64,000 nt of DNA from NCBI GenBank assembly GCA_029556915.1, contig JAKQIT010000111.1:62001-126000 (forward strand). The letters run 5' to 3'. Source of the stretch: Pseudomonadota bacterium (lineage in GTDB: Bacteria > Pseudomonadota > Gammaproteobacteria > Burkholderiales > Methylophilaceae). Numbering within the stretch: the stretch's first letter is position 1; each line of letters begins with the position of its first letter. This document shows positions 27,630 to 36,510 of this stretch, one piece after another. Both the position numbers and the translations under genes were made by a program. Below the pieces are notes generated by a model. The model saw only the letters and a list, made by a program, of their open reading frames with translations, made no database searches and was not told the DNA's origin.

Positions 27630-28532
27630 CTATAAAGTCTCTACGCTATATTCCACCGAAAGTACATGAGTACGACTTGGAGAAATAACCACAGCATTTT
27701 CTAATGCATTTGCAGTTTCTACGCACACCATTTTGCGCCATTCATCTGGGGCACCCATGTCACCCATTTGTTCTGATTTATCCGCCCAAGGCGTCCACAC
27801 CACTGTAGATTGACTGCCTGATTTTGAAATGCGAATTTGGCGGTTTAAGCCAGTATCTTCAATGGTGCAATCAGCGGTTGTGTTTAGATAAACGCGATCA
27901 AACTCACCATTAAAGCGCACATCACTTTTTTCTACTCGGCGCTCATAGCCAAACACTTTGTCTGAATATAAAGCATCCTCTAAGCCTTTTACATGCACGT
28001 TAGAAATATCGCTTACATTAAAATAAGTATGAAAAGCCTCGCCCACCACAAACGGGTGACTGGCTTTATTGGTGGTTGCTAAATCTATTTTAAGCGTTTC
28101 ACCAATGGTGATGGTCATGGACAATAAATGTGGATAAGAAAGTTGACGACGAGACTCTGCAGTTTCCATCATTTGTAAAAACAAACGTGTTGCCCCGTTT
28201 CTTAATGTGTCAGCGTCAACTAATTGCCATGGAATCACCCGTGCAAAACCATGTGGACATAAAGTGCTATCGGTTGGGTGCGCGCCAAACCAAGGCCAGC
28301 AGACAGGAATACCTCCTCGAATGGAACGGCCTTTTACATAGCGCGCATTTGATGACAGCCATAAAACAGGTTCGGCTTGTGATTTAGGTTGCCATGTCAT
28401 GATATGACCGCCTTGCAAGGCTATTTTAGCTGTTGCAAGTGGATTATTAATCTCAATGTATTCCAATCCATTCTCGTCTTGACTGAATTGCAATTGCGGC
28501 TGGATCATAAAATCAATATTGCTTTCTGACAT
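27630..28532 (-). CDS. D-hexose-6-phosphate mutarotase (YeaD-like)
   Basis: This 300-residue galactose-mutarotase-fold protein resembles YeaD, which interconverts alpha and beta anomers of hexose 6-phosphates. Supporting segments are GGHIMTWQPKSQAEPVLWLS near residue 40, RGGIPVCWPWFGAHP near 73, AFHTYFNVSDI near 165 with the probable catalytic histidine, and the C-terminal VCVETAN region with a conserved glutamate. It is cytosolic and precedes the YyaL-type gene by three bases. In a methylotroph using the RuMP cycle, hexose-phosphate turnover would be central; that link is inference. Confidence 0.88.
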   Translation of the reverse strand: MSESNIDFMIQPQLQFSQDENGLEYIEINNPLATAKIALQGGHIMTWQPKSQAEPVLWLSSNARYVKGRSIRGGIPVCWPWFGAHPTDSTLCPHGFARVIPWQLVDADTLRNGATRLFLQMMETAESRRQLSYPHLLSMTITIGETLKIDLATTNKASHPFVVGEAFHTYFNVSDISNVHVKGLEDALYSDKVFGYERRVEKSDVRFNGEFDRVYLNTTADCTIEDTGLNRQIRISKSGSQSTVVWTPWADKSEQMGDMGAPDEWRKMVCVETANALENAVVISPSRTHVLSVEYSVETL

Positions 28533-28634
28533 AGTGCGACCTACTTCCCCTAGAATTATGTTTATTATACTTTTTTACCACTTATGCTGACCATTTTACT
28601 TAAAGACTAGAATCTTTGCGTAAATGTTCAATTT

Positions 28635-30485
28635 TTATTTTTCAATTTGGCTTACATCACGTACCGCGCCACGTGCCGCACTGGTGCTCATGGCAGCATA
28701 AGCACGCAATGCAGGTGATACAGCGCGCACTCGATTAACAGGTTTCCATGCATCTTTACCTTTGTCCACCATTTTTGCACGGCGGTGCGACATTTCTTCA
28801 TCGCTCACAGCCAAATGGATGGTGCGATTAGGAATATCAATTTCAATCGTATCACCCTCCTCCACCAAACCAATCGCGCCGCCTTCTGCAGCTTCTGGCG
28901 AAGCATGACCAATACTTAAACCCGATGTACCACCTGAAAAGCGCCCATCCGTCAACAATGCACATGCTTTACCTAGCCCTTTAGATTTCAAATAGCTGGT
29001 TGGATAGAGCATTTCTTGCATGCCTGGACCACCGCGTGGACCTTCATAACGAATCACCACCACATCGCCTGCTACTATTTTATCGGCAAGAATTCCTTCA
29101 ACTGCAGCGTCTTGGCTCTCAAATATGCGTGCGTGGCCTGTAAATTTTAAAATACTGTCATCTACGCCTGCGGTTTTTACAATGCAGCCATCAAGCGCGA
29201 TGTTGCCATATAGCACAGCCAAACCGCCATCTTGGCTATAAGCATGCGCTTTATCGCGAATGCAGCCTTCTGCGCGGTCATCATCTAGCGTTGGATAAAG
29301 CATACTTTGCGAAAACGCAATAGTGGTGACAATGCCCGCAGGTGCTGCGCGGTAGAATTTCTTCACATCTTCATCTTGTGTGACTTTAATATCCCATTGG
29401 TCTAGTGCATCGCCCAAAGTTTTGCTGTGCACGGTAGGTGTATCACGGTGAATCACGCCTGCCCTGTCCAATTCACCCAAAATCCCCATCACACCGCCGG
29501 CATGATGCACATCTTCCATGTGATATTTTTGCGTGGCGGGTGCCACCTTGCACACGCACGGCACTTTACGCGAAATATGGTCAATGTCGCTCATGGTGAA
29601 ATCCACACCCGCTTCATGCGCAGCTGCTAGCAAATGCAAGACGGTGTTGGTTGAGCCACCCATGGCCACATCTAAACTCATGGCGTTTTCAAACGCTTTC
29701 ATATTGGCGATGCTACGCGGTAACACGCTAGCATCATCTTGCTCGTAATAGCGTTTGGTAATATCGACAATTAAGCGACCCGCTTGTAAAAATAAGGCTT
29801 TACGTGCGCCATGCGTAGCCAGTGCCGAGCCATTGCCCGGCAAACTCAAGCCTAAAGCCTCTGTTAAGCAGTTCATCGAGTTGGCCGTAAACATGCCTGA
29901 ACATGAACCACAAGTCGGGCAAGCGGAACGCTCAATTGCTTCAGTTTGGGCATCGCTGACTTTGCTATCTGCTGCTGCCACCATGGCATCCACTAAATCA
30001 AGCTTTAAGTTTTCGCCTTGCCAGTTCACCTTGCCTGCTTCCATCGGCCCGCCAGAAACAAACACCACGGGAATATTCAAGCGCAATGCCGCCATCAACA
30101 TACCCGGCGTGATTTTGTCGCAATTAGAAATACACACCATCGCATCGGCGCAGTGCGCATTCACCATATATTCCACGCTATCAGCGATTAAATCACGCGA
30201 AGGCAAGCTATACAACATACCGCCGTGACCCATAGCAATACCGTCATCCACTGCGATGGTATTAAACTCTTTGGCCACGCCGCCAGCTTTTTCAATTTCA
30301 CGCGCAACTAATTGGCCTAAATCTTTTAAATGCACATGCCCTGGCACAAATTGGGTGAATGAATTAACCACCGCGATAATTGGCTTATCAAAATCGCCAT
30401 CTTTCATACCCGTAGCGCGCCAAAGTGCGCGTGCGCCCGCCATATTGCGACCGTGGGTGGTGGTGTGTGAACGATAAACTGGCAT
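28635..30485 (-). CDS. ilvD: Dihydroxy-acid dehydratase
   Basis: IlvD (616 residues) is the Fe-S enzyme making 2-keto acids for valine, isoleucine, leucine and pantothenate. The start at 30485 gives [20 protein letters not shown], matching the conserved N terminus; an upstream in-frame ATG at 30512 would add nine residues outside the family pattern. Cluster and active-site segments are [10 protein letters not shown] near residue 119 and [16 protein letters not shown] near 192. DDGRFSGGT appears as [12 protein letters not shown] near 516. It is transcribed alone. No family 1 or 2 repeat flanks it. Confidence 0.97.
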   Translation of the reverse strand: MPVYRSHTTTHGRNMAGARALWRATGMKDGDFDKPIIAVVNSFTQFVPGHVHLKDLGQLVAREIEKAGGVAKEFNTIAVDDGIAMGHGGMLYSLPSRDLIADSVEYMVNAHCADAMVCISNCDKITPGMLMAALRLNIPVVFVSGGPMEAGKVNWQGENLKLDLVDAMVAAADSKVSDAQTEAIERSACPTCGSCSGMFTANSMNCLTEALGLSLPGNGSALATHGARKALFLQAGRLIVDITKRYYEQDDASVLPRSIANMKAFENAMSLDVAMGGSTNTVLHLLAAAHEAGVDFTMSDIDHISRKVPCVCKVAPATQKYHMEDVHHAGGVMGILGELDRAGVIHRDTPTVHSKTLGDALDQWDIKVTQDEDVKKFYRAAPAGIVTTIAFSQSMLYPTLDDDRAEGCIRDKAHAYSQDGGLAVLYGNIALDGCIVKTAGVDDSILKFTGHARIFESQDAAVEGILADKIVAGDVVVIRYEGPRGGPGMQEMLYPTSYLKSKGLGKACALLTDGRFSGGTSGLSIGHASPEAAEGGAIGLVEEGDTIEIDIPNRTIHLAVSDEEMSHRRAKMVDKGKDAWKPVNRVRAVSPALRAYAAMSTSAARGAVRDVSQIEK

Positions 30486-30575
30486 TGAGGAAATCCGTAG
30501 TAATTTAATCAACTATTATTTAGATAACATTTTATACCAGCTTAGGCTAATCTGCTTAAAAATCATGCAAAAAAT

Positions 30576-30962
30576 CTACCTTGGCGCGGTGTTTTGCCGT
30601 ATCCAGGCAGCAAAAGCGACTTCATCAATATCGCCAGAGGCAACTGCAAGCATGGTCAGCGTGCAATTGACATCGTCTGCAAGCAATTCATACGCGTTCA
30701 ACATTAAAAATAGCTCCATCGCCACAAAAGCTGTGCGCTTGTTGCCATCCAAAAACGGATGATTTTTAGCTAAGCCCACACCATAAGCTGCGGCTAGCTC
30801 AGCATAATCAGGCGACCCATAAGCTGCTAAATTTTGTGCGCGCGACATTGCAGATAAAAACATTCCTTCGTCACGAATGCCAGAAATGCCGCCGTGCTCA
30901 GCTAGCTGCTCATCATGCACGGCCAAAATTACTGCATTATTCAGCCAAACCCAATCCGTCAT
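30576..30962 (-). CDS. doc: Doc-type (Fic/DOC) toxin
   Basis: A 128-residue death-on-curing family toxin. The Fic core motif HPFLDGNKRTAF (about residues 66-77) keeps the catalytic histidine and the NKR of Doc. P1 Doc phosphorylates EF-Tu; the family also includes AMPylators, so the reaction is inferred. The start ATG overlaps the antitoxin stop in ATGA. The pair order is antitoxin then toxin. Nothing is truncated, and the motif is intact, so it should be functional. Confidence 0.9.
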   Translation of the reverse strand: MTDWVWLNNAVILAVHDEQLAEHGGISGIRDEGMFLSAMSRAQNLAAYGSPDYAELAAAYGVGLAKNHPFLDGNKRTAFVAMELFLMLNAYELLADDVNCTLTMLAVASGDIDEVAFAAWIRQNTAPR

Positions 30963-31183
30963 TTAGCAAGCTCGCGTAACACTGCGCGGCGCGATTTCAT
31001 CACCTTACGTGCAGCTATCATTTGTTGCTCAAAGTCTGCATCATGCGGCGTAATGGTGACGCTACCTGGCGCATCGGTTAAAAAAACCGTATCGCCTTTT
31101 TCAAGCTTCAGGCGTGCTAATACTTCTTTGGGCAAAATTAAGCCGACAGAATTGCCAATTTGGGTGAGTTTTAGTGCTTGCAT
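30959..31183 (-). CDS. AbrB/SpoVT-domain antitoxin
   Basis: This 74-residue DNA-binding antitoxin has the swapped-hairpin AbrB domain: LTQIGNSVGLILPKEVLARLKLEKGD over residues about 5-30 (key IGNSVGLILP). The C-terminal part (FEQQMIAARKVMKSRR) probably folds on Doc. The start at 31183 is set by GGAG eight bases upstream; upstream in-frame codons are not gene-like. It overlaps doc by four bases and is followed upstream by a palindromic operator, consistent with autoregulation. Confidence 0.88.
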   Translation of the reverse strand: MQALKLTQIGNSVGLILPKEVLARLKLEKGDTVFLTDAPGSVTITPHDADFEQQMIAARKVMKSRRAVLRELAK

Positions 31184-31208
31184 TTTGTGCTCCACATGTG
31201 CGATTAAG

Positions 31209-31226
31209 TTATAACAAATGTTATAA
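31209..31226. promoter_or_regulatory. Palindromic operator of the AbrB/Doc operon
   Basis: TTATAAC-AAAT-GTTATAA is a perfect palindrome with 7-bp arms, centred about 35 bases upstream of the antitoxin start. It overlaps the likely -10 region of the minus-strand promoter, as expected for an autorepressed toxin-antitoxin operon. Confidence 0.6.
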
Positions 31227-31372
31227 TACGCTTTAATCTTAAAAACACAATATGCGCATAATTTTTCGCCTTGGCATTTGCACTTTGCCACGCTAAAAAA
31301 TAGCTGCGGTTAAACCCTAAAACAACGTCAACATTACGTTAAATTGATGTCAAAATAACGCTAAAAACAGCA

Positions 31373-31440
31373 CAAATCAATTCACCACCCTTGTAAGCCT
31401 TATGCAGACTGGCTTGCAGAGGTATAAAAATATCTCGGAC
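31373..31440 (+). repeat. Family 1 hairpin repeat, copy 6 (loop inverted)
   Basis: TTCACCACCCTTGTAAGCC pairs imperfectly with GGCTTGCAGAGG. The tail is ATATCTCGGAC. The loop reads TTATGCAGACT, opposite to most copies, as in copy 4. It lies between the antitoxin promoter and the integrase remnant. Confidence 0.75.
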
Positions 31441-31486
31441 AAGATTCATTCATTATAATTAAATAGCATATAAACAACATTTGCGC

Positions 31487-31723
31487 TTAACGCATCGCAT
31501 CTAACGGGCTGGCAGATGCTTTGTCTTGCACTGTCAAATAGCTTAAAAACTGCTCAACATGCAGAGCCGCTAAATCTTTAGGGTGCGCCTTGTCAAAATG
31601 CAAAATGTAGCGTTTAATCCATTCTAAATAAGCCTACTCTGAGCGAATACTGTAAAGCTTGGGGCGGAATTTGCCGCGCACTTGGTCTAACAAACCTTGG
31701 CGCAGATGGTGTTGAATCAACAT
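31487..31723 (-). pseudogene. Integron-type tyrosine recombinase (IntI) N-terminal remnant
   Basis: The minus strand reads, from ATG at 31723, LLDQVRGKFRPKLYSIRSE, a TAG stop, then AYLEWIKRYILHFDKAHP, KDLAALHVEQFLSYLTVQDK and a TAA at 31487. This matches the SAM-like core-binding domain of integron integrases (LLDQVR...YS.RTEQAY..W...FI.FH...HP..L....VEAFLS.LA). The internal TAG falls where IntI has a glutamine, so CAG to TAG is likely. The catalytic domain with R...HxxR...Y is missing completely. It is a dead fragment, evidence of a former integron or related element nearby. Confidence 0.8.
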
Positions 31724-31878
31724 TTGATTGTTTTATATTTTAAAATTAGGCAGCGCCAAAAATTATTAACAATATGATTTTGTTATACAATTTAATCAAA
31801 TTTATCAACAAGGAATTCCGTTTGACGCAATATAAAGGGTCAAATAGGATGCCTGCTTTACGTTAGAGCTTTTACGCA

Positions 31879-32265
31879 ATGATAGTTTATGACGATGGTC
31901 CAACTGGAATAATCGATAGAATCGTTGGTGCTTTATTGGCTTTCTTTTTTTGCTTTATCACTGTATTCCTTTTTCCGATGTTCCTAGTTCTTAAATTTGC
32001 GTTTAAGTGGCATTTAACGCATCCTTACTTTTTGTTTAAGTTGAGTGGTATAAGCTTTTCCATTTTGTTCTTTTTCTGGGCTGGTCTTATTTCAGTTCTT
32101 GCGTTAATTTACGGTGCATTAAATGGAACAACATCTACTATTCTCATGCTTAGTCATTTGTGGGGAACATCAAATGATACGGCACTAACTCAAAAAATTT
32201 GGGCTGTTATTATTTTAGGAGGTATTATTACTGCTGTTATTTATTCAAACTTAATGGCAAGCTAA
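31879..32265 (+). CDS. Hypothetical membrane protein
   Basis: A 128-residue protein with three hydrophobic spans: about residues 14-42 (rich in phenylalanine), 54-78 and 105-124. I do not recognise a family. The ATG at 31879 has only a weak upstream site. It begins the accessory stretch following the integrase remnant and has lower GC than neighbouring core genes by eye. No partner is close (80 bases to the next lipoprotein gene). It could be a cassette-type or orphan membrane protein. Confidence 0.6.
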   Translation: MIVYDDGPTGIIDRIVGALLAFFFCFITVFLFPMFLVLKFAFKWHLTHPYFLFKLSGISFSILFFFWAGLISVLALIYGALNGTTSTILMLSHLWGTSNDTALTQKIWAVIILGGIITAVIYSNLMAS

Positions 32266-32345
32266 TGTTAAAGTTTATACCTATGTTAGCTCTAACCCCT
32301 CTCAAGCGGCATGAACTAACCCCAGCCCCTAAATTTTTATAAATT

Positions 32346-32657
32346 ATGAGAAAAATTTTCACTAGCATTTTTCTTGCTTTTTGTTTGCTAGCTTGCACTG
32401 AGCCTGAGCATGTAACGGCTGCTGAGTTTAAGCGTGAGTATGCTGCGATTGAGCAACTTCACACCATGAAATCAGTGACCTATCTTGGGCAAAAAGATGG
32501 CCGCGCGTATATTCGCATCAGTAAAATGTCGCTTTACGATAGCAAAAAATGGGTTGACAGCATTATTTATGTTGAGCTTGCGGAGCTTGATTCTGCCTTT
32601 TTAAATGCGCTGCCTTTAGAAACTGCTGCCGGTAACCCGCCTAGCCTCTGGCAATAA
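32346..32657 (+). CDS. Hypothetical lipoprotein
   Basis: This 103-residue protein has a lipoprotein signal peptide: a basic start MRKIF, hydrophobic core and the lipobox LLAC with cysteine at residue 17, so it should be acylated and held at the membrane. The mature part has VTYLGQKDGRAYIRISK and a short C terminus. I do not recognise a family. The start has no strong ribosome binding site. Family 1 copy 7 follows it. Confidence 0.65.
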   Translation: MRKIFTSIFLAFCLLACTEPEHVTAAEFKREYAAIEQLHTMKSVTYLGQKDGRAYIRISKMSLYDSKKWVDSIIYVELAELDSAFLNALPLETAAGNPPSLWQ

Positions 32658-32696
32658 CACACTGGTTATTCACGCTAAAACCACAGTAATTTTCAC

Positions 32697-32775
32697 ATCA
32701 CATCTTTTCACCACCCCGCCAAGCCAGTCTGCATGAGGCATGCAGAGGCATAAAATTTTCTCGGGCATTTTTTTG
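32697..32775 (+). repeat. Family 1 hairpin repeat, copy 7
   Basis: The leader CATCTTTTCACCACC precedes CCGCCAAGCC, loop AGTCTGCATGA, then GGCATGCAGAGG and the tail TTTTCTCGGGCATTTTTTTGC. The stem has several mismatches, but loop, leader and tail are close to consensus. Confidence 0.78.
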
Positions 32776-32887
32776 CTTAAAAATGTGTTTTCTGCATTTG
32801 CATGCGCAAAGGTTTTAGGTGACAATACACGCAGCGCCTAGCATGAGTTTATCGTCCGTTTTTCCATCGTTTTGAAGGTAAAAAGTC

Positions 32888-33517
32888 ATGGGTTATCGCG
32901 AATTTTTAGGGGCAAGCAGCACGCAGTTTAGGGTCAACGATCACGTCATCGTGTGTGGTGACACCACTTGGCAAATCCAAAACATCGCCGCCACATCTAT
33001 CGGCAAGCGCGAGATTCCGTTTAAGGTGCCCGAGCCGCGTTTAAGTGCCGAATCACCAAAATTCAGCTTGAGTTTTTTAACTATTATTTTCGTGGCCGCA
33101 GCAACTTGGGCAGGCGTGCATTATGGCTTGAACGAACCGATGTTTGCCATGTTGGCTGCCGCTTTAGTGGTGGCAGCTTTGGCTTTTCGTGATGTTCAGC
33201 ACTATCAGAAAGCGCAAAAACTGCACCGACTTGAAACCGCAACGGTGTCAAAACACCTGAAAGTTTGGCAAGAGATTAAAAACGACCCGCCGATTTTATA
33301 CAGCCTGATGCTAGAAACCAATGCCGGCAGCAAGCCCTTGTTTTACTCGTTTGACGATACGCAAATCATCAAGGCGCGCGATGCGATTAACCGCTCGATG
33401 GAGAAAAAAGACACCAGCGACATCAACTTTGAGATTGAAACAGTCAATATCGTTAACGAAGGTGCGATCAATAATTTTGCGCTGTCGTATTACAACCACG
33501 CGGTGAAGCAAGCTTAA
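32888..33517 (+). CDS. DUF6232-like membrane protein
   Basis: A 209-residue protein with an N-terminal beta-rich domain (FRVNDHVIVCGDTTWQIQNIAATSI, residues about 14-38), two adjacent transmembrane helices near 63-103 and a cytosolic C-terminal domain with LMLETNAGSKPLFYSFD and NEGAINNFALSYYNHA. The layout resembles the DUF6232 family (PH-like domain on a membrane hairpin), which I assign only by resemblance. The start follows GAAGG. A family 2 element starts at the stop codon, so any downstream transcription passes through it. Confidence 0.6.
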   Translation: MGYREFLGASSTQFRVNDHVIVCGDTTWQIQNIAATSIGKREIPFKVPEPRLSAESPKFSLSFLTIIFVAAATWAGVHYGLNEPMFAMLAAALVVAALAFRDVQHYQKAQKLHRLETATVSKHLKVWQEIKNDPPILYSLMLETNAGSKPLFYSFDDTQIIKARDAINRSMEKKDTSDINFEIETVNIVNEGAINNFALSYYNHAVKQA

Positions 33518-33664
33518 GGAATCATGGAATAAGTGTCTATGCGAACAAATTGCCTCAAAGCGCGGTACTCGAAACCTCACTGTACCCCTTGTACTATTTC
33601 GGTTTCTGCGTTCCGTGCGCCTCGCACTTTATCTCGTTCGCCGACTTATTCCGCGCTTCCTTAA
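33514..33664 (-). repeat. Family 2 stem-loop element, copy f
   Basis: The outer arms at 33514-33534 and 33644-33664 are complementary at 18 of 21 positions, and the left arm contains the stop codon of the preceding gene. The minus-strand core reads AGGCGCACGGAACGCAG, GAAACC, AGTACAAGGGGTAC, GGTTTC, GAGTACCGCGC. GAAACC/GGTTTC forms the inner stem. Confidence 0.82.
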
Positions 33665-33697
33665 CAAACTTACCACACAACTTACCGGAGGAAAAAA

Positions 33698-34390
33698 ATG
33701 AGTGCTTTTACCGTGTTAATCACCGGGGCAAATCGTGGATTAGGGCTGGAATTTGCCAAGCAATATGCGACTGAGGGTTGGCGAGTATTGGCGTGCTGTC
33801 GCCAGCCGCAATCAGCCATTGCTTTGCAAGCGTTAGCGGCGGCGCATCACAATGTGCAGATTTTTTCGCTAGATGTGAGCGATTTTAAGCAGATTGAAAC
33901 CTTGGCCAGCACTTTGCACGACACGCCGATTGATGTGCTGATTAACAATGCCGGCGTTTACCCCGAAAGCAGTTTTGGCGATAGTGATGAAACTGCTTGG
34001 GCGCATGCATTTAAGGTCAATAGCATGGCGCCGCTTAAAATGGCTGAAGCATTTGTGACGCATTTAAGCAAAAGTCAGCTCAAAAAAATCGCCACGCTCA
34101 GTAGCAAAATGGGCAGTATAGACGACACCACTAGCGGCGAAAGTTATATTTACCGCACCAGTAAATGCGCGGTGAACATGGTAATGAAAAATCTATCGAT
34201 AGATTTAAAACCTTACGGCATTAGCGTGGTAACGCTGCACCCCGGCTGGGTACGCACCGAAATGGGCGGGCCAAACGGACTGATAGACGCGCCCGAAAGT
34301 GCGGCTGGGTTACGCACAGTGATTGCACTATTAAACTTAGGCAACTCAGGCAAATTTATTGCTTTTGATGGCAAAGAGATTGCTTGGTAA
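33698..34390 (+). CDS. Short-chain dehydrogenase/reductase (C-factor-like)
   Basis: This 230-residue classical SDR shows the cofactor motif TGANRGLG near residue 8, NNAGV near 81 and the catalytic YRTSK near 148, preceded by the active-site serine of LSSKMGS. It resembles the C-factor/sniffer group of carbonyl reductases. The substrate is unknown. A strong GGAGG site lies seven bases before the ATG. It converges on the GNAT gene with a one-base gap, and is separated from the upstream gene by the family 2 element. Confidence 0.88.
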   Translation: MSAFTVLITGANRGLGLEFAKQYATEGWRVLACCRQPQSAIALQALAAAHHNVQIFSLDVSDFKQIETLASTLHDTPIDVLINNAGVYPESSFGDSDETAWAHAFKVNSMAPLKMAEAFVTHLSKSQLKKIATLSSKMGSIDDTTSGESYIYRTSKCAVNMVMKNLSIDLKPYGISVVTLHPGWVRTEMGGPNGLIDAPESAAGLRTVIALLNLGNSGKFIAFDGKEIAW

Positions 34391-34391
34391 A

Positions 34392-35516
34392 TCAGCGTGC
34401 TTTATAAGGCGCACGTTCTTCAAGCTCATTGGTATAAGCGATAATGCCTGCTTCTTCACGCGCTAAAAACTGGGCAATGGCTTTTGCAAAATCTGGCTGC
34501 GCAATTTTGTGATACGAGCAAGTCTGGCGAGGTTCAAAACCGCGCGCGAGTTTATGCTCGCCCTGCGCGCCACCTTCAAAATAAGTGATATTTTCAGCAA
34601 TGCAAAACTGCTGCGCTTGGTAATAGCACAACTCAAAATGCAAGCCAGAAACAAACTGCATAGCGCCCCAGTAGCGGCCATACAGCGTGGTTTGGTTATA
34701 AAAATTAAGTGCGCTAGCAATGGCTTTGCCCTCTATTTCCGCCACCATTAGCACGATATTTTGTGGCATAGTTTGGCCGATTTGGCTAAAAAATGCCCGC
34801 GTTAAATAAGGCGTTGAATGATGCTCTAAATAGGTGTTGCAATAGCAACTGTAAAAAAAATCCCAATCACTTTCACTAATTTCTGTGCCTTTAATGTGCT
34901 TGCAAGTCACACCCGCTTGCGCCACTTTTTTGCGTTCTTGGTGTATTTTTTTGCGTTTATCGTGGCTAAGCGTGTTTAAAAAACCTTCAAAATCGTCATA
35001 GCCTTTATTTTGCCACCTAAATTGCACACCGTTTCTTTTTAGCCAACCAGCCTTTTGCAAAGCTGCGGCAGATTCATCATCAGGGAAAAGCACATGCGCG
35101 GATGACAAGTTGTGTTTGTGCATAGTTTCGGTCAGCGCATCTAACATCAAAGCTTGAATTTCAGCATTTTTTGCCATTAGCCTTGCACTGGTAATGGGCG
35201 AAAATGGAATGGCGGATAATAATTTTGGGTAGTAATTTAAGCCGCTACGCTCATAAGCATCTGCCCACGCCCAATCAAACACATACTCACCATAAGAGTG
35301 GTTTTTAATATACAGCGGCATGGCGCCAACCAGCTGCTTATTTTCATGCACCAACAGAGGGTAAGGTTGCCAGCCTGTGCCAGCGCCGACTGATTTTGAG
35401 TCTTCAAGCGCACTTAAAAAAGCATGGCTAAGTAAAGGCATACCGCCCGCCAGCGCATCCCAATCTACTTGCGAAACCTCATGAAAAGTATCGACTATTT
35501 CTAAAACTAAACTCAT
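34392..35516 (-). CDS. GNAT-fold protein of the COG3146 family
   Basis: This 374-residue protein belongs to the large GNAT-like family COG3146 (DUF482), annotated as peptidoglycan-biosynthesis-related or putative acyltransferase. Family features are LLSHAFLSALEDSKSVG near the start, SYGEYVFDWAWADAYER near 86, and the C-terminal FEGGAQGEHKLARGFEP near 315. The enzyme's substrate is not established. It is transcribed from its own start at 35516, close to a CreB-like tag at 35558 on the opposite side, and converges on the SDR gene. Confidence 0.82.
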   Translation of the reverse strand: MSLVLEIVDTFHEVSQVDWDALAGGMPLLSHAFLSALEDSKSVGAGTGWQPYPLLVHENKQLVGAMPLYIKNHSYGEYVFDWAWADAYERSGLNYYPKLLSAIPFSPITSARLMAKNAEIQALMLDALTETMHKHNLSSAHVLFPDDESAAALQKAGWLKRNGVQFRWQNKGYDDFEGFLNTLSHDKRKKIHQERKKVAQAGVTCKHIKGTEISESDWDFFYSCYCNTYLEHHSTPYLTRAFFSQIGQTMPQNIVLMVAEIEGKAIASALNFYNQTTLYGRYWGAMQFVSGLHFELCYYQAQQFCIAENITYFEGGAQGEHKLARGFEPRQTCSYHKIAQPDFAKAIAQFLAREEAGIIAYTNELEERAPYKAR

Positions 35517-35557
35517 GCAAACATACTAGAGTAGCGACTGCAAAAATCAAGCAAAAC

Positions 35558-35573
35558 TTCACACTCACTTCAC
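35558..35573 (+). promoter_or_regulatory. CreB-type operator tag upstream of a small membrane operon
   Basis: TTCACACTCACTTCAC fits the cre tag TTCAC-N6-TTCAC bound by the response regulator CreB. A further TTCAC follows 16 bases later (35590). The same arrangement occurs before creD. It lies between divergent genes, so it could control the GNAT gene or the 35599 gene. Confidence 0.65.
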
Positions 35574-35598
35574 ACTACCGCATGACCACTTCACAGTA

Positions 35599-35979
35599 GT
35601 GTTTTACGCTACGAAATCTGAATTTTATCAGGCAGGAGTAGCTCAGTTGCAAAGTCAGTTAACATTTAACAGTAAAATTGCGATTAACGTATCACATCAT
35701 GTCAATGCCAGCGCTGCAGATGAATATGGCCACTACAAATGGTATTATGAATACGATATTTTTGAGTTTATAGACCAACAACACGCCAGTGTATTAACCG
35801 CTAGAAGTGATTCAAGCACACCATATGAGGCTAGCTTTTTAGACTTAGACCCCACTATTATGCAAAATCCATTATTACAGTTTGCTATTAATTATTTACA
35901 CTTATTTGGCAAAACCAAATTTAATTTTTTAAGTGCGTACGGCTACGCGCTAACAGCACCATGCTTATACGCCAATTAA
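35599..35979 (+). CDS. Hypothetical protein downstream of a CreB-type tag
   Basis: A 126-residue, largely hydrophilic protein with aromatic-rich segments (YGHYKWYYEYDIFEFID, and LLQFAINYLHLFGKTKFNF). I recognise no family. The start is taken as GTG at 35599; an ATG at 35583 in another phase closes at once. No signal peptide is seen. It overlaps the following membrane-protein gene by 19 bases, so the two are probably coupled. The CreB-type tag ends 25 bases upstream, which would place them in a CreBC regulon. Whether the GTG is right is uncertain. Confidence 0.5.
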   Translation: MFYATKSEFYQAGVAQLQSQLTFNSKIAINVSHHVNASAADEYGHYKWYYEYDIFEFIDQQHASVLTARSDSSTPYEASFLDLDPTIMQNPLLQFAINYLHLFGKTKFNFLSAYGYALTAPCLYAN

Positions 35980-36380
35980 GCTTTATTCCTCTCGCCTTTG
36001 GGCTGCTGTTTTTCCCCAGTGCGCAATATCATTTACAGCTTAAAAACGATGCGGAAATGATACTTTTCGGCTTTCCACTGCCTTGGAACGCAGATTCTCC
36101 TGCCACTTCAATGGGTAAAGACATTTATCTGCTACCATTGGCCTTGGATTTTGCATTGCTATGCTGGTTAAGTATTTGGCTGATAAAAATATTAAACCTA
36201 AACAAAACTAATGTTAGAGTCGCCTTTATTTGGGCTTGGGGCTTACTTTGCACTTTTGCCACTACGCAATATTTCGCGTCAATTATGCCAATTTTTGCAC
36301 CTTTGTTTGATCGCTATCTTTTAGACTTGCCTATTGACCAAATCGAAATGATGAGCATCCGATTAGGGCTCGGATTTTAA
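35961..36380 (+). CDS. Hypothetical three-span membrane protein
   Basis: A 139-residue protein with hydrophobic stretches near residues 5-21, 50-75 and 87-110, and a loop PLPWNADSPATS. I do not recognise a family. Its ATG at 35961 lies within the 3' end of the preceding gene, indicating translational coupling. A shared CreB-type promoter with the 35599 gene is likely. The next gene, creD, has its own tag, so the two units may respond to the same signal. Confidence 0.6.
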   Translation: MLIRQLSFIPLAFGLLFFPSAQYHLQLKNDAEMILFGFPLPWNADSPATSMGKDIYLLPLALDFALLCWLSIWLIKILNLNKTNVRVAFIWAWGLLCTFATTQYFASIMPIFAPLFDRYLLDLPIDQIEMMSIRLGLGF

Positions 36381-36510
36381 CTTTACTGCGCGTTTAAAAA
36401 CCTCCGATAAAATTTTATGCCGCTGTGATCCGCATGGTTATTGGCTTATAGCGCAGTTAAAGTGATGATGGGCAATTTTTTTGCTAATTTCAGCAAAAAA
36501 ATACTAAAAC

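Noticed and set aside
31741-31878. A further gene fragment continuing the integrase relic upstream
   Set aside because: Neither strand gives a recognisable continuation; the relic begins at its own ATG and the sequence before it is plain AT-rich DNA.
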